Shown: positions 11,967-22,785 of the stretch, piece after piece
Layout of the letters: each line of letters opens with the position of its first letter
Numbering within the stretch: the stretch's first letter is position 1
Assembly: GCA_002205965.3 (NCBI GenBank)
Contig: NADL03000095.1
Location: 62,001 to 126,000, forward strand
DNA: 64,000 nucleotides
From: Kappaphycus alvarezii
Lineage: Eukaryota > Rhodophyta > Florideophyceae > Gigartinales > Solieriaceae
Reading direction: 5' to 3'
Position numbers and translations under genes: made by a program
Notes under the pieces: generated by a model
The model's database searches: none
Seen by the model: the letters and a program-made list of their open reading frames with translations, nothing else
Told to the model about the DNA's origin: nothing

Positions 11967-14280
11967 GCCTTCACAACAGCTGGAGGATGGAGGATTAAGG
12001 AGGTGATGAAAATAGGGGAATTAACACTCTTGATGTTATGTAATCTTCGGGGAAATTTGCTCTGCACGCTTTAAAAATTTAAGGTATATAACTGTATTTC
12101 ACTGTATCCAACTTGACTGAGCTAAAAAAAGGGCTTTTGGGTCCGTTCTTTTCAATGAGAACCTCATTCTTGCAGTACATGCAAAAGTATGTCCCAATTG
12201 TATGCATTTACTCGGGAAACACTATTTAGTCATTTAAAGACTGCCTTTTTTGTTTTTATCTACTTTGTTCACCAATTATACCTAAAAATTACCATTTTTG
12301 GTCATCAGGAAAGAACTTAATTGTGGGAGCATGATTCGGCCATCAAATTTCGTGATATCTTCAAGGCTTCTGTAGGATTTCTTTTAGTTATTAGAAGTAT
12401 TTTGCTTGATGAAAACATTAAACAGAGAGCTACCATGAATCATAGAGCTTTTTTAAGTTGTAAAACTCTTGAAGATAACACAAACGTATTTTGGTGTCAT
12501 TAAAAATAGATAGCGGAATTCTTGTTTCATGTAAGGACTAAAGGTCAAGTTGAACCATAATAAAATATAGAGTAAATCATTAAAAGCTTACCTCAAACCA
12601 TGAGATCTCATCTTGGTACTTCACTGATTTTACGGGTGTCATTGATTTAACATTTCAAATACTGATCTTACCTGTTCAAATTGTAATATTACAGAGCTTA
12701 AAAGTATCTGAATCAATACTTACCATTGGAGAAGTGAATCATGCTTATTTTTAATCTCAGAAAAAGTTTTTATAATTGATTTACAACACTACACCTCCAT
12801 AATTTTGCTATATCTAGAATTTTGGCTTCGGTCATAGTTGTACCCATGCCTAAATCAAAATGTTTTATGGTAAAAATCTATTATTAATGCCAATTTATCC
12901 CCTAAATATTTAAACTACTAGAAGAATATATTTTCGCATGCTTCCCTGCTTTAGCTCCGATAGATAATCAGTTTCTCTCACTCTTACACCCGCAACTACA
13001 AATTTATCAAAATACATACCTTTGGAGTAAGACCCATAAGAATGATTGAGAGAATTTTAAGTATTCATCATGTCATAAGTAAAGTCCGTATATTTTTTGA
13101 TTCATTTGTTTCCGTCCTAATACTCGATTTCGTTCCAAAATTGAAATATTTATGGTAGTAGGTGTCACTTTTATATGCTCCTTTGAATGAAAATTCTGTG
13201 ATTCGACTGCCTTGATGAGGTCTGTTGTACAGCAACTAAAACATACAATACTTGTACCACTGCTTATTTTTTAATCTAAATTCCTTTTGTAGGCCGATAG
13301 GATCCATAAAATCAACCTAGAACAGGTATGTTGGTATATGCTGAAGTGTTTACTCCTTTTAGTGCATTTCAGTTGATGCAAAAGCCACAGTTTCCTCCGA
13401 GAGATTCGTATTGACCTAATATATTCGCGATGAATTAAATGTTTAAAGCGAGCAAAAAATTCTTAAATGTTTAATTGTAATAGACTCTTCCTTAAGGTAC
13501 TAAAATGGACGCAATGTAAAATGAACAAACTTATATATATGATCATCAATAGGGATACAGCTCAGTTTTCATGTTCTATACACGAATTTCGTTTAATTAC
13601 AATTTGTTTTTCAGTTTGGACTTGTAAGCATCCGAGCCAGCGGAACGACTAAATTACTGGGATCCAATTCTAAAACTAAGATAGCTTAACACAACCACTC
13701 TAAGTGTATTATAACGTTAGATGGAAGGAAGAAATTGAAAATACCACATAAATGTGGTAGCGAAATAAGCATGTCGTAACAAATATGCCTTGTGCCATTG
13801 TTCTACGTTTTGACCTACAGTGCTACTTAACCGCGAACTATATTACATTGTAAATGGTCTATAATTAAAACAAAATAACAACTGCGGTACATATCAGTTG
13901 TTCCAAGCGACTTAAGTGCTTCCTAAGTTCGTAATCCTTATTATTAATAATAGTACTATCCTTAAGATAAACTTCCCATTCATGCAAAGCGATCAAACAG
14001 CCAATAATTCTGATCACTTGTGTCCCACCTTGTTTCTGTCTCTAAAATTCCATCGTATAAATATGTGACAGACTCACCTGTCTGCTCCAGAGTTGCCGCT
14101 ACTGCATACTTGGAAGCATCAGTAGTTGACAAAAATATCTCACCTGATGATGGATTCCGAATATCGGTGCAGTTTTTAAGCTCTTCTTCAACTCCTAAGG
14201 ATTTTCTCCCTGTAGCTCGTTCCACTTAGAGGACTTAGTGCGAGAAAAATCGTTGATTAGATGTGAAATTTCAGCAAACC
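11967..14280. repeat. Near-identical core of the inverted duplication (left)
   Basis: This tract matches the reverse complement of 38,610-40,918 at about 97-99% by eye, far better than the arm sequence on either side. It is AT-rich and includes the RNase H fossil at 13,980-14,225. The 13,467-13,652 frame is almost unchanged in the mirror copy, but so is the surrounding noncoding sequence. The sharp rise in identity inside an older palindrome suggests later copying between arms (gene conversion). Between 11,967 and 13,900 I recognise no gene. Confidence 0.85.
13980..14225 (-). mobile_element. Gypsy-type LTR retrotransposon fossil, RNase H domain (left)
   Basis: The minus strand encodes a segment with the RNase H signature TTDASKYAVAATLEQ. 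The first Asp lies in the TDAS motif, and a downstream ETETRW corresponds to the Glu-bearing helix of Ty3/Gypsy RNase H domains. The next residues into the core resemble the end of the domain. The matching segment at 38,697-38,897 is nearly identical. The element is broken and only a fragment of pol remains. Confidence 0.75.
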
Positions 14281-15463
14281 ACTCTCATCGTTACAATTTC
14301 TTTCATTTGTCGAAATTATTTCGATGTGATCTCTCTCGTCGATTAGTGTTACATGTGTCGCTCAATCCCTTCTTTCGTCACGCAAAGTATTGATCTTTCG
14401 TTCTGGAAAGAAAAAATTAATCTTCCTCTATGAGTATCAAGTGATGTTAATTTTAATCTTCATAGCACTCTCTTCCTCTTTAGACTCTTGATCAGTCAGA
14501 TTACCTCTCTTACCCTTAATATCCTTGCAATTATAAGAACCTCAACTTTTATCGTCTTCTGATAATTTCTTCTTTCAAATAGGCTTAGAAGACAGCTCAA
14601 TGGTTCGTGCATAGTCAGAAACTGGCTACTGAGATAATTTTCTCGCTTTACCAAGCTTTTTTAATTTGAGAAACATCTCCGTTAACTTCCTTTGTACTAT
14701 TTTCGTATAATAAACAATAGAAACATGTATAAATCACTGTTTTCTACCCAAAGAGCATGAAGAGATTTGAAATTGAGGGTTAAAAAGTGTGTTGGGAAAG
14801 GAACGGCGATAAGTGGGTGGTGGAGATGTGGACAGTTGCTTTCCAAGCTGAGGCACGCAAAAATGGCGGTTCGGAGGTTGCGGGATGGAGATGTATAAAT
14901 CTGAAGTTGTGAAATGGATGTGGCCCAGAGAGAGGTGTGTTGACGAGTGGCGTTGACGTATTGAGAGAAGAAGCAAAACAAACGAGTGTAGGATGTGGCT
15001 ATACCCATCATGTCGAGTCGAAACTCGGAACGGGCCGAAACGCATGCGAAATTCTGTGAACAATTCCGCTGGCTACTGTATTGTACTGTATTATACATTG
15101 CACAATCTTCTGTACAGTTTGTGTTGTATCGCCGACAGTGCGAACAATATTCGACCACAATTTTGGATCCTGAGAGCCATGGCCTCATATTTGGATCGCG
15201 TGAGCCATATGCAGTAAGGTACAGTAATTGGACACATATTTGGCCCTTGGAGCCATATACAGTTTTGTAGATGGCCTCAAATTTGGATCACGCGATCTAT
15301 GTGCAATAGCTTGCATGGCTCTGGGCCACGTATTGTGAACATCGCACTACAACTCGATGCGAAAATCACAAAAAACTGGCTTTAAAGTATCGTAGAATCT
15401 TCTTTGTATCTTTATTCTAGGTATTCAGTACTATCTAGCGCATTTCGATATTTCTGAGTTGTC

Positions 15464-15471
15464 TATATAAA
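15464..15471 (+). promoter_or_regulatory. TATA box of LTR
   Basis: TATATAAA is followed at the usual distance by a G-rich start region and then the leader described for the surrounding LTR fossil. Its placement about 415 bp before the predicted LTR end fits a U3/R promoter. Confidence 0.5.
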
Positions 15472-15533
15472 GAGTCGTGGGGAGGGATTCGGTCCAGACC
15501 GAAGGAAACAAGCAACACTTCAAGATCTCAAAA

Positions 15534-15569
15534 CCCCAAACCCCCAAAACTCCAAGACCCCAAGACCCC
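15534..15569 (-). other. G-quadruplex-capable run
   Basis: The plus strand has C-runs at 15,534-37, 15,541-45, 15,558-61 and 15,566-69. The minus strand therefore carries four runs of at least four G separated by loops of about 4, 12 and 3 bases. It lies in the leader of the LTR fossil, just downstream of the TATA box. Confidence 0.6.
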
Positions 15570-15640
15570 AAAAAATACCACAAACACGACGTTACCTTGT
15601 CCTGCGTGTTGTCCTTAACGCAGTGGCGTCCTTTCTCTCC

Positions 15641-15757
15641 TTGGACTTCCGGTGTGCATACCGAAGTTCAAGGGGGCAATACCCATTATACTTCAGTTGT
15701 CTCTTACCTCTTTGGACTTTCGGTGTTTATCTCGAAGTTCAAGGGGACAATACCCTG
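15641..15757 (+). repeat. Duplicated stem-loop in LTR leader
   Basis: Two copies of a unit with a period of about 71 bp each contain an inverted repeat. The first pairs TTGGACTTCCGGT with ACCGAAGTTCAA (15,641-15,673). The second pairs TTGGACTTTCG with CGAAGTTCAA (15,713-15,743). Each is followed by a GGG-CAATA-CCC or GGG-ACAATA-CCC motif. The changes partly preserve pairing within each stem. Confidence 0.7.
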
Positions 15758-15887
15758 AGTAATTGCTCTAATTTAAACCTTTCTGGTACTCGAAGGGATG
15801 TTCGAAGGCCTGCAGAACCACTAAAGACGCATCAAGACCACCATGGCTACTAAGGGTTGAGTCAGAGGAATGATTGACAGGTTTAAT

Positions 15888-15903
15888 TGGTAGCAGTAGG
15901 AAA
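15888..15903 (+). promoter_or_regulatory. Primer-binding site, initiator tRNA-Met type
   Basis: TGGTAGCAGTAGGAAA differs from the complement of the initiator tRNA-Met 3' end by one inserted base in its first 13 positions. It starts eight bases after a candidate LTR end. Confidence 0.55.
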
Positions 15904-16359
15904 CAGACGGGGATTAAATAGGTCTAAAAAACGCAAAAGTAAAAAAGAAACAAAAGAGAAAATAGAAACAAACCTATTAAAATAAATAACTCCTTCCAGT
16001 ACCCCCTTAATCCGGTACTATTAGTTTGTACAGAACTGTGCAAAATAATGCAGCCGTAGTCATTGCTGCACTCATCGTACAGTTGTTGTAAAGCCTCTAA
16101 ACTCCTTGTAAAGAACAATCCAAAAGACCACGTGTGCAATTATATCCGCGACAACTATTGCGAGTAGTGATGCCTGTCTTGCATGTCAAGTAAAAGTAAA
16201 TTTTGCTGAAGCGCCATGTGCAAAGCCAAAATGAGAACTATTCACGCTTCAAGCTTTGCAATTAAAACATTCTTTTATGCACAGAATATGATAAGATACA
16301 TATCATATCGGTTTTGGTATCAACCATTACAACAGAATATATTTTATGCAAATATATGT

Positions 16360-16475
16360 ACGGTACATGTACTGTCATGCACTGTAATGACGATAGTGAG
16401 CTAATACTGTAAATCACAGCATTTTGTAGTACGTACTGTGCGGAACAGTGGTACAGTACTGTACAGTACATCATC
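16360..16475. repeat. GTAC-palindrome cluster
   Basis: Several overlapping copies of TACTGTACAGTA-like palindromes occur here. Similar motifs lie at 15,075-15,120, 19,028-19,045 and 52,690-54,335. The neighbouring 16,140-17,240 stretch has no recognisable gene. A patch at 16,540-16,575 resembles 49,900-49,935 in the same orientation, which suggests a further dispersed repeat. Confidence 0.5.
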
Positions 16476-17239
16476 ACTGGTACAGCACGAAATAGTCATA
16501 CATTAACGCACAGTACCAAGTAAAATATCTTTACTGGGCGCACCTGGAAACTGCCAAATTGCTATTTCGCAAAAATTGGCTCGCTGGGAAAATTGAGCAG
16601 AAATGCCAAAATGTCATGTAAGCATATGCATGTGTGTCGTATTGAGATGAATATTTTAGTGCCATCCCTGCCCATTTTGTATCTCCAGCAAACCTTGCCT
16701 TGGCCTGGTAGAATACCATATGCCAAGTTGCCACCCCGCACTAAGCATTCTTCATGACTCAGATTGATCCCCGGGCTTCCCCCGACAATCCTTCATGCTC
16801 CGCTATAACGGATAGATCTCAACCATCTGCTTCCGCCCCTCCTACAGTAGCATTACAAATGCACAAAGGTAATGAACCAAAAACTGCATCCGCTCCTCCG
16901 TATGGGAGAGGGCTTGACCAAAAAATTACCGAACCCTGTTAGTAACATCGGCCTTATTTGTCGCATGGACGCCAAATGGGGTGCATTTGACAAACTGGTT
17001 CGACCCTTGCTGAGTCGAACCAGATCAGAGTACAGTCATCTCTGGATAAATGGCCGCTTGAGGTGGTATTTTCTTGCGGCCAATTTACGAGAAGTTTAAA
17101 TATCAAGTGCAAACGTGCCATATATTTAATTGATCACTTACTGAAAAACTCGCCTATAGTAGCTTTTCTTGCAGCTTTACTGCGTTGAAGTAGTCACGAG
17201 GACTGCAAGCGATGTAAAGACGAAATGAAAAAGACATCA

Positions 17240-19027
17240 AAGACATCATGTGCTAAATTCCTCTGAGGTTTCACCAATGACTGGTTGTCCACCCGAAACG
17301 TTAACACATGAGAGAGAGTTCTTTACTTACATTGCAGATGATGACGACAAAAATGACCTCCTCCGTATTGAGGTCGTCCTGTATGGACATTCGACAAAGG
17401 CAAGTCTCTTAGGCAGCACAATATGTGACCTACGAGTTGACAAGAACGCCATCAAGAAACTACATAGGATTACTCATGCAACCGCCGAGTAAATGAATTC
17501 TATCCTTGAGGACGCCGGCAAGTTGAGCCCTGAATTGTCCCAAGCATGTGATACAATTTGTAGCTCATGTGACATTTGTGCATCGACAGGCAGACCATGA
17601 CACAAAAGAAGGTATCAATCAGCCATGTTAACGAAGATTTCAGTCAGTCAATGCATGCTGCCTTCCTAGTGGTATATATATCTGAGGAAAAATACGAAGT
17701 ACTGAATATGATCGATGCTGGCACTACGGTGAGAGAGTTATTGTAGCGAAGCGAACCGCCCAAGAGATGGCTGGCAAAATCGAAACCGAATGGATATATC
17801 ATCGTGATACTTCTCGAACATTCAGCGCCGATCTAGAGTTTACTAAAACAAGTGCTTAAGAGGATCCTCACATCCCATGGAATCGAGATTCAAGAGCGAC
17901 CTTCCCGCTCGTCCTCAAAGAACGGCAATTTAGAGCGCAATAAAGGGCTAACGAAACAAATCTTCGAGAGAATAACCCGCGAAAAAACTATGGGCATCCC
18001 CGCAGACCCTTGTCGCCCGTGCATCATTCTTGTGTAATATTTTTCACGGTCGTTCGACACTGAGCTCCTTCCAATTAGCACGGGGATATTCACCCCCATT
18101 GCTAGGTATTGCCGACAACTATGTACCGATAGATCTACTGGAAGCCCACAAGCACATGACCGCCACCCGAGCGCGGCAGAAACTGATGGTTTCACATGAC
18201 AATCACGTAGTACCATTCTCTGCATTGAAACCAGGACCCAAGATTTGGGTTTATTACAACACGTCGAAACAGAATGACCCAGTTCGATGGGTAAGAGCTA
18301 ACTTGATATCTGCAAAACCCTTCTATGTCAAGTTTCGTCGCTCTGGTAAAGGACCCCCCATGCAAGTGGCATACTAACACATCCGGTTGGTACCGAGGGA
18401 GCGTTAACCGAGGAATTGCAGCGAGGTATACTTGAATACATGCTAGCCGACGGCACCCCAACTTTTGCTCGTCAAGAAGAGCTGTGTGTGCAAGGCCGGT
18501 TATATTGCCGATGCATTGCCTAAGTTCAACTCTGATTCCCACCGCATCCTGAATAGAATTGCAACAACAGGAAGGCTGAATTTGCACCCGTATCAAAGTT
18601 TTGAACTCGACAGCAAAAGTTGGACGTGAGTTGCATGATTGTACTCATGAAACTTGGGGGTGTGTGAGATGCTAAACACTCCAAGACCAATTGGAATCCA
18701 GTATACGCAATGCAAAACGAGCGGTAATGTCGCCTGTAGCAATACGGCATTACTAACACGGCAAATGCAATTGTCAGCGCCACCGTGTGTGCGATGACCG
18801 CGAAAGGTCAGAAAAGAGGAGAATGCAACCCAAGCGTGTCCAAAGCGAACGGACTCGCAAGCAAGGGTATAAAAAGGGAAAAAGCGAGATCCCAAAGAGT
18901 AAATAATCGCGGAGGAGCCAGATCGGGAACGCGCAGGAATTTTGTCCTGAATCACATCCACGCTTGTACATCTACAGAGAACACTTCGCCCTGTGTAATC
19001 ATGAGTGACAGCTTCAGTCGCCTCAAA
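17240..19027 (+). mobile_element. Gypsy-type LTR retrotransposon fossil: integrase and 3' LTR
   Basis: The region starts in the last part of pol. An H2C2 zinc-binding motif of integrase is visible around 17,450-17,600 (LHRITHATAE, then CSSCDIC). After it come KVSISHVNEDFSQS and an LNMIDAGT patch around 17,610-17,730, corresponding to the start of the integrase core. Further pieces (IEIQERPSRSSSKNGN near 17,880) match the core's C-terminal side. A region from 18,030 to 18,380 resembles the post-core domain. An LTR follows at 18,663. The 5' half is missing and the coding part has several breaks. The LTR matches the one at 51,707-52,069, so both belong to one family. Confidence 0.8.
18663..19027 (+). 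repeat. Gypsy-family LTR (3' copy)
   Basis: About 365 bp beginning TGTGAGATGCTAA match the LTR at 51,707-52,069 on the other strand, at roughly 93% by eye. A TATAAAAA box lies at 18,868. The match ends near 19,027, where a GTAC-palindrome begins. A G-rich stretch just upstream is compatible with a polypurine tract. Confidence 0.75.
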
Positions 19028-19039
19028 ACTGTACAGTAC

Positions 19040-19725
19040 AGTTTATAGATGCAAAAAGAGTTACGGTAATAGAGGGCTTACGCACCCACTTTTCAGAATT
19101 AAATATGACTGAATTAGTCAAGATAAGGACAGACTGTCATAAAATAGTAAAAAAGTCTTTCTATTTGTGGTAAAGTTGACTGAAATACTGCCTATTAGTG
19201 AAGGGCTTTTAGAAAAACACTGTACAGTGATATACTCATGTGAGTACAAATGATTGTTCGAAAATACCTAGATTTTTTTAATTAAAATTATACCTTGGTG
19301 TGCTGAATCCCTGAACACTAACATGCACTAACTATAAAAGAAGTAGTTTCATCCCCATTCACAACAAACGCTGTGGCCTAATGGGCTTCAATTATAGGAT
19401 GGAAAAAGAAATCGTGAGTCCGACTCGCTGCGCTTCACAGGAGAGCAAAATTTTCCTTCAGGAAGGTCGACATTTCTGCGACAGCTGCTACTTCGGTTTG
19501 CTTAGCGCGCCCACTTGAACATGAGCAGAGAGGTTACTTAAATGATCACTCATAAAGAGGAATAACGCCATAGGTACGTATGCTAATTCCGCAAGTCGAA
19601 CGACGCGAATCAGAAATGTAGGCGGCTACAGTCAAGGACTCAATTTTTTATTTTCGCTCATTCAGCCTACAAAGAATGTAAGCATAGACAAGTAATCACC
19701 ACTATGGAGTAGTATAGAGCATGAT
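19040..19725. other. No gene recognised
   Basis: This stretch between the Gypsy LTR and the piggyBac-like gene is moderately AT-rich and shows no coding signal. It should contain the 3' untranslated part and terminal inverted repeat of the neighbouring transposon, but I could not identify the terminus. A palindrome close to GTACTCACATGAGTA lies at 19,230-19,247. Confidence 0.4.
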
Positions 19726-21782
19726 CTAATTATGACAGAAGTAGACATCGCGTAAGTGGTTTTGAAAGCAGTTACGTCCTGTCTCTGAATGGCATAGCCA
19801 AACCTCCTTGTCCAGTTTCAGGCACTCAGAGCAGATAAATTTGTACTTCTTGTCAGATTTGAAAAGTTTGCATCTGCTTTGAAACGCCACTTTCGTTAGG
19901 CCCATTGGCTCCTTTGCGTCTTTTCACTGTGTGTACCAACTGAATTCCAGTACCGCAGGCCAGTGACTGAATAGAATGCTCCGGAACGTCAACATCAGAT
20001 CTGTGGAGGCCAATAGCATCAAATGAATTGTCAATGAGTTGCTCTGCAAGTTTAGCATAAAAATCCTCTTGCGACATGCAATTTCTCGCACCCATTAAAC
20101 CCTTGTATAGCAGCCATGTATCAACTATGCAAATTGCAAGCAAAGATTTATTTACCCTTAAAGACCAATCATTGACTTCGAATTTCTTCTCCAATCCAAG
20201 ATCGTCCTGTCTGCATCTGTTATGCCTGTAAATCCGGAAGCAAGTTCCATAGTATGTGCTGACAACCGCTGGGACTGGAACTTATATTTCCGCAAGCACC
20301 ATTTCATTACCACCAGATCTCCAAAGAGATCTTCTGATAGGCTCTGAAGGAAGTGTTGTACCCGAAGTACTGCCAAAATACCTTCTGTCACTATCCATCC
20401 ACATAATGGCCATCATAGAAGGATGGCTTTCCTTCCTCGAACTTACCATAGAGATATGATCCCCACGCCTAAAAAGTTCCAGCCCTGACAAAAATGACAT
20501 CGGAAACTGCCTTTTCGCATTCTTGACGACACGAGTAAACCTCAGTCCATATTCGAAAAATGCATTTGCTGTAGTCACAGAAGCAAATGCAGAGTCTGCA
20601 CAAAAAGTCGATTGAAATGAAACCAAAGCTCTGTAAGGCGAAGAGAAATAGCAGTTCCGTGAAGAAAGCTCGATTCGTAACGCCGATTAATGCTGTGAGA
20701 TGCTGACAAAGAAATATCCAAATTCAATAGAATTCCACTGACACCACAGCAAGAAGTCTTGATTTCACATCCGTTTTCAGGCTTACGGTCCATAGCAAAA
20801 TAGTGAGGGAGTCCTTCTGACGTCCAGTTTCCCCCATTCCGTACCAGCGGACATGCTTTCATCCACGCAAATTCTCTCCGATGGCAACACACCTGAACTC
20901 CTATGCCGTTTTATGGCTTCCACGAATCCACTGACCAAAGGACATCTTCTATCAGTGCTTTCAGTTTCCGTTTAGCGGCTGAACGTAATACATGAGACCA
21001 GTGCTTCAAAACGGTTCCTCGAAATTATTTTTCCAAACATTACCAATGGAATGTATTTGGATGTAGACTGTATATTCCAAAACGACCTTCTGCTTGTGAA
21101 CTCGAATCTGCATAGCAATATGAGAATTCCAAAAAAACTTTAGAAATTCACCAGCTGTTGCATGCATGTGCCCACCCTTAGCGAGTTTCTGGTTTGTAAG
21201 TTCGGTAATTGTGGAAATTTGTTCGAGGGGAAACATGGAAAGGAAAAAATCGCACAGGGTCTTGTCATACTCGATATGACCTTGAATGTGCGTTTCACCT
21301 GGTGCAACAATTACCTTCCCTTCCATGGCCGATGATCCATTCAACGGTAATAATACTTCCTGATTGGTCCAAATTTTTTCATGCACTTCTTTGCATACCC
21401 CTTCTACCCCGGCCATCCCATTGGCTTCTTCTCTAGGTTCTTCCTGTGAAGGTTGATGATTTGGTAGCTCGATCACGGCAGCGGATGCCTCTATTTCATT
21501 AGATGTTGCTGGGCCACCTTCAGATGCTTCTCCTGGCTTGCTGTTGATAATTTTCAAGCTGACACGCTTTTTCCGGTCCTGAACGAACCAGTCTGCGATG
21601 ACCGTTGTCTGACGTCTTCCGGTAGATGTTTCAATTTCGATGCTGACCACAGTTCCGTTGACACGCTTACTTTTCCAAAGGGAACCGAATAGTCGCCTAC
21701 ACTCAGCTTCTGACGTAATAAGGGTTGCTCGGGTGTTGCCAAGGTTTCCGGGCTGTTGACGGGAGTCATTTGGATTTGTCAT
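19726..21782 (-). pseudogene. PiggyBac-like transposase (DDE_Tnp_1_7), degraded
   Basis: A cut-and-paste DNA transposase reads leftward from 21,782. The intact first 258 codons (21,782-21,006) have a charged N-terminus and then FFLSMFPLEQIST, TNQKLAKGG and EFLKFF, typical of the start of the piggyBac transposase domain. The core follows in changing frames: ICVDESMS (first catalytic Asp near 20,861), YFAMDRKPENG, CADSAFASVTTAN (second Asp near 20,594) and SMMAIMWMD.DRRYF. Near the end come DDLGLEKKFEVNDWSLR and a Cys-rich zinc-ribbon tail (CSEC, WLCH, GRNC) ending at a stop at 19,726. Usual family length is 550-650 residues; about 680 codons lie here. Several frameshifts and stops break it, including a TAA near 20,960. 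No TTAA-flanked termini were found. Confidence 0.85.
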
Positions 21783-21901
21783 TTTTGGTTAAATTTTGCG
21801 ATGTTGACAAACTTGTGAGATCTATTGAACATTTGAGGTGTAAACTCCGAAGTTTTGAACTGCGAAGTTTTGCACGGTTGACTACCTAAGGGTGCTACTA
21901 G

Positions 21902-22340
21902 TGTCTATTGGACCGTTGTCCTCATATGAGGACTACTTTTAGCACTTCTTTTTCAATACAAAATGTTTTTACCTCAGCGCATTTCTTGTCCCTCCGCATT
22001 AGTTCATGAGTGTAGATGGCCGATCAAAACAAACTTTTCAAGATTGCTGACCTCGGTGAAGGCTAGAGCAGTTTTCTCACACCAGCTTCCACTCTTCGCA
22101 AGAAGTTGTGAAAACGACTTCATTTTGGAAGGTAAAATAGTTCTTATTATCGTGGGGGTTTCAGAAACGAGGGCGCATGTACATTAAAAATTACTTTACT
22201 GTAACTAAACATAAAAAACCTTTTTTCCAGTAAAAATTTCGGGTTTCCAAAACATTTACCTTTCCAAAATGTAACGGAAATTGTCCTCATATGAGGACAA
22301 AGCGTGCCTCATATGAGGACAGTGCTTGGTCGGATAGACA
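21902..22340. mobile_element. Small inverted-repeat DNA transposon, copy A
   Basis: The left end is TGTCTATTGGACCG followed by the perfect palindrome GTCCTCATATGAGGAC. The right end is the reverse complement of TGTCTATCCGACC with the same palindrome, duplicated, just inside. Both sides are flanked by CTAG, read here as the target duplication. At 439 bp with no intact gene it is non-autonomous. Copies B and C in the two palindrome arms share its termini and an internal core. It lies only 120 bp upstream of the piggyBac-like start codon, but piggyBac elements use TTAA targets, so I do not assume that transposase moves it. Confidence 0.8.
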
Positions 22341-22785
22341 CTAGATATAGTGAAAAGCTAATGGTGTCATTCTGTAATTTTTTATATAAAATTTTGCCGT
22401 TAGGACTATGGACTCATATGAGTACAATTGTCCTCTGGACACTAGACCCACCTCGATCCAAACCGATTCCCATCGCCCGTATCCAAACCATTACCGCAAG
22501 TGCCTGCATCACTTACCAATATGACTTCCTCCTAACCCACCCTGCCGCGGCAGATATCTGCATTCCCTGTCTTCGTCTGCTGAACCTTGCCCGCGTGGCC
22601 AGCATCCCTTCATACTCCCTCTGCATCTCTAGTATCCGAACTATCAATCCCTCAAGTAGAAGTACCCCCCTTACCAGCGTCACGCGTATCTCACAGTCAC
22701 CCCAACAACCTCCACCAGATTACACTCTTTCATTTTCTATGAACTGCATCCAGAACTAAGCCGACTCACACCCCATCCGAAACAA

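Larger units (their letters stand above)
1..14775. repeat. Left arm of giant inverted duplication
   Basis: This block matches the reverse complement of about 38,030-48,361. Paired landmarks are: 1-1,690 with 46,540-48,361; 3,180-3,960 with 44,890-45,680; 4,400-5,060 with 42,780-43,470; 5,500-5,600 with 42,365-42,430; 5,891-6,312 with 41,667-42,066; 6,315-7,100 with 40,920-41,650; 11,967-14,280 with 38,610-40,918; and 14,280-14,775 with 38,030-38,600. Order is mirrored and collinear. Identity looks about 75-85% except in the 11,967-14,280 core, which is close to 98%. Homology is still present at base 1, so the arm continues outside the window. At its inner end the match fades near 14,775. Because both arms share the same nested elements at the same places, I infer one segmental inverted duplication rather than separate insertions. 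Confidence 0.9.
15050..16140 (+). mobile_element. LTR retrotransposon fossil: 5' LTR, leader and primer-binding site
   Basis: A TATA box (15,464) is followed by a structured leader and then, at 15,888, TGGTAGCAGTAGGA. That sequence is nearly complementary to the 3' end of eukaryotic initiator tRNA-Met (expected primer-binding site TGGTAGCAGAGGA). A plausible LTR end, CA at 15,878-15,879, sits eight bases upstream. The LTR start is not clear. Imperfect repeats of a 'GCCTCATATTTGGATC' unit lie in its upstream part (15,170-15,320). No gag is recognisable downstream. The element is a broken fossil cut off soon after the leader. Confidence 0.6.

Noticed and set aside
18785-19048. Plus-strand frame of 87 codons repeated at 51,947-51,501 on the minus strand
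   Set aside because: Most of it is LTR sequence shared by two Gypsy copies. The repetition reflects the LTR, not a separate conserved gene.
19374-19426. tRNA-like A box (TGGCCTAATGGG) and, 30 bases on, a weak B-box-like GTGAGTCCGACTC
   Set aside because: The acceptor arms do not pair and the B box lacks the GGTTC core. It may be a chance match or a very decayed tRNA-derived repeat, not a tRNA gene.
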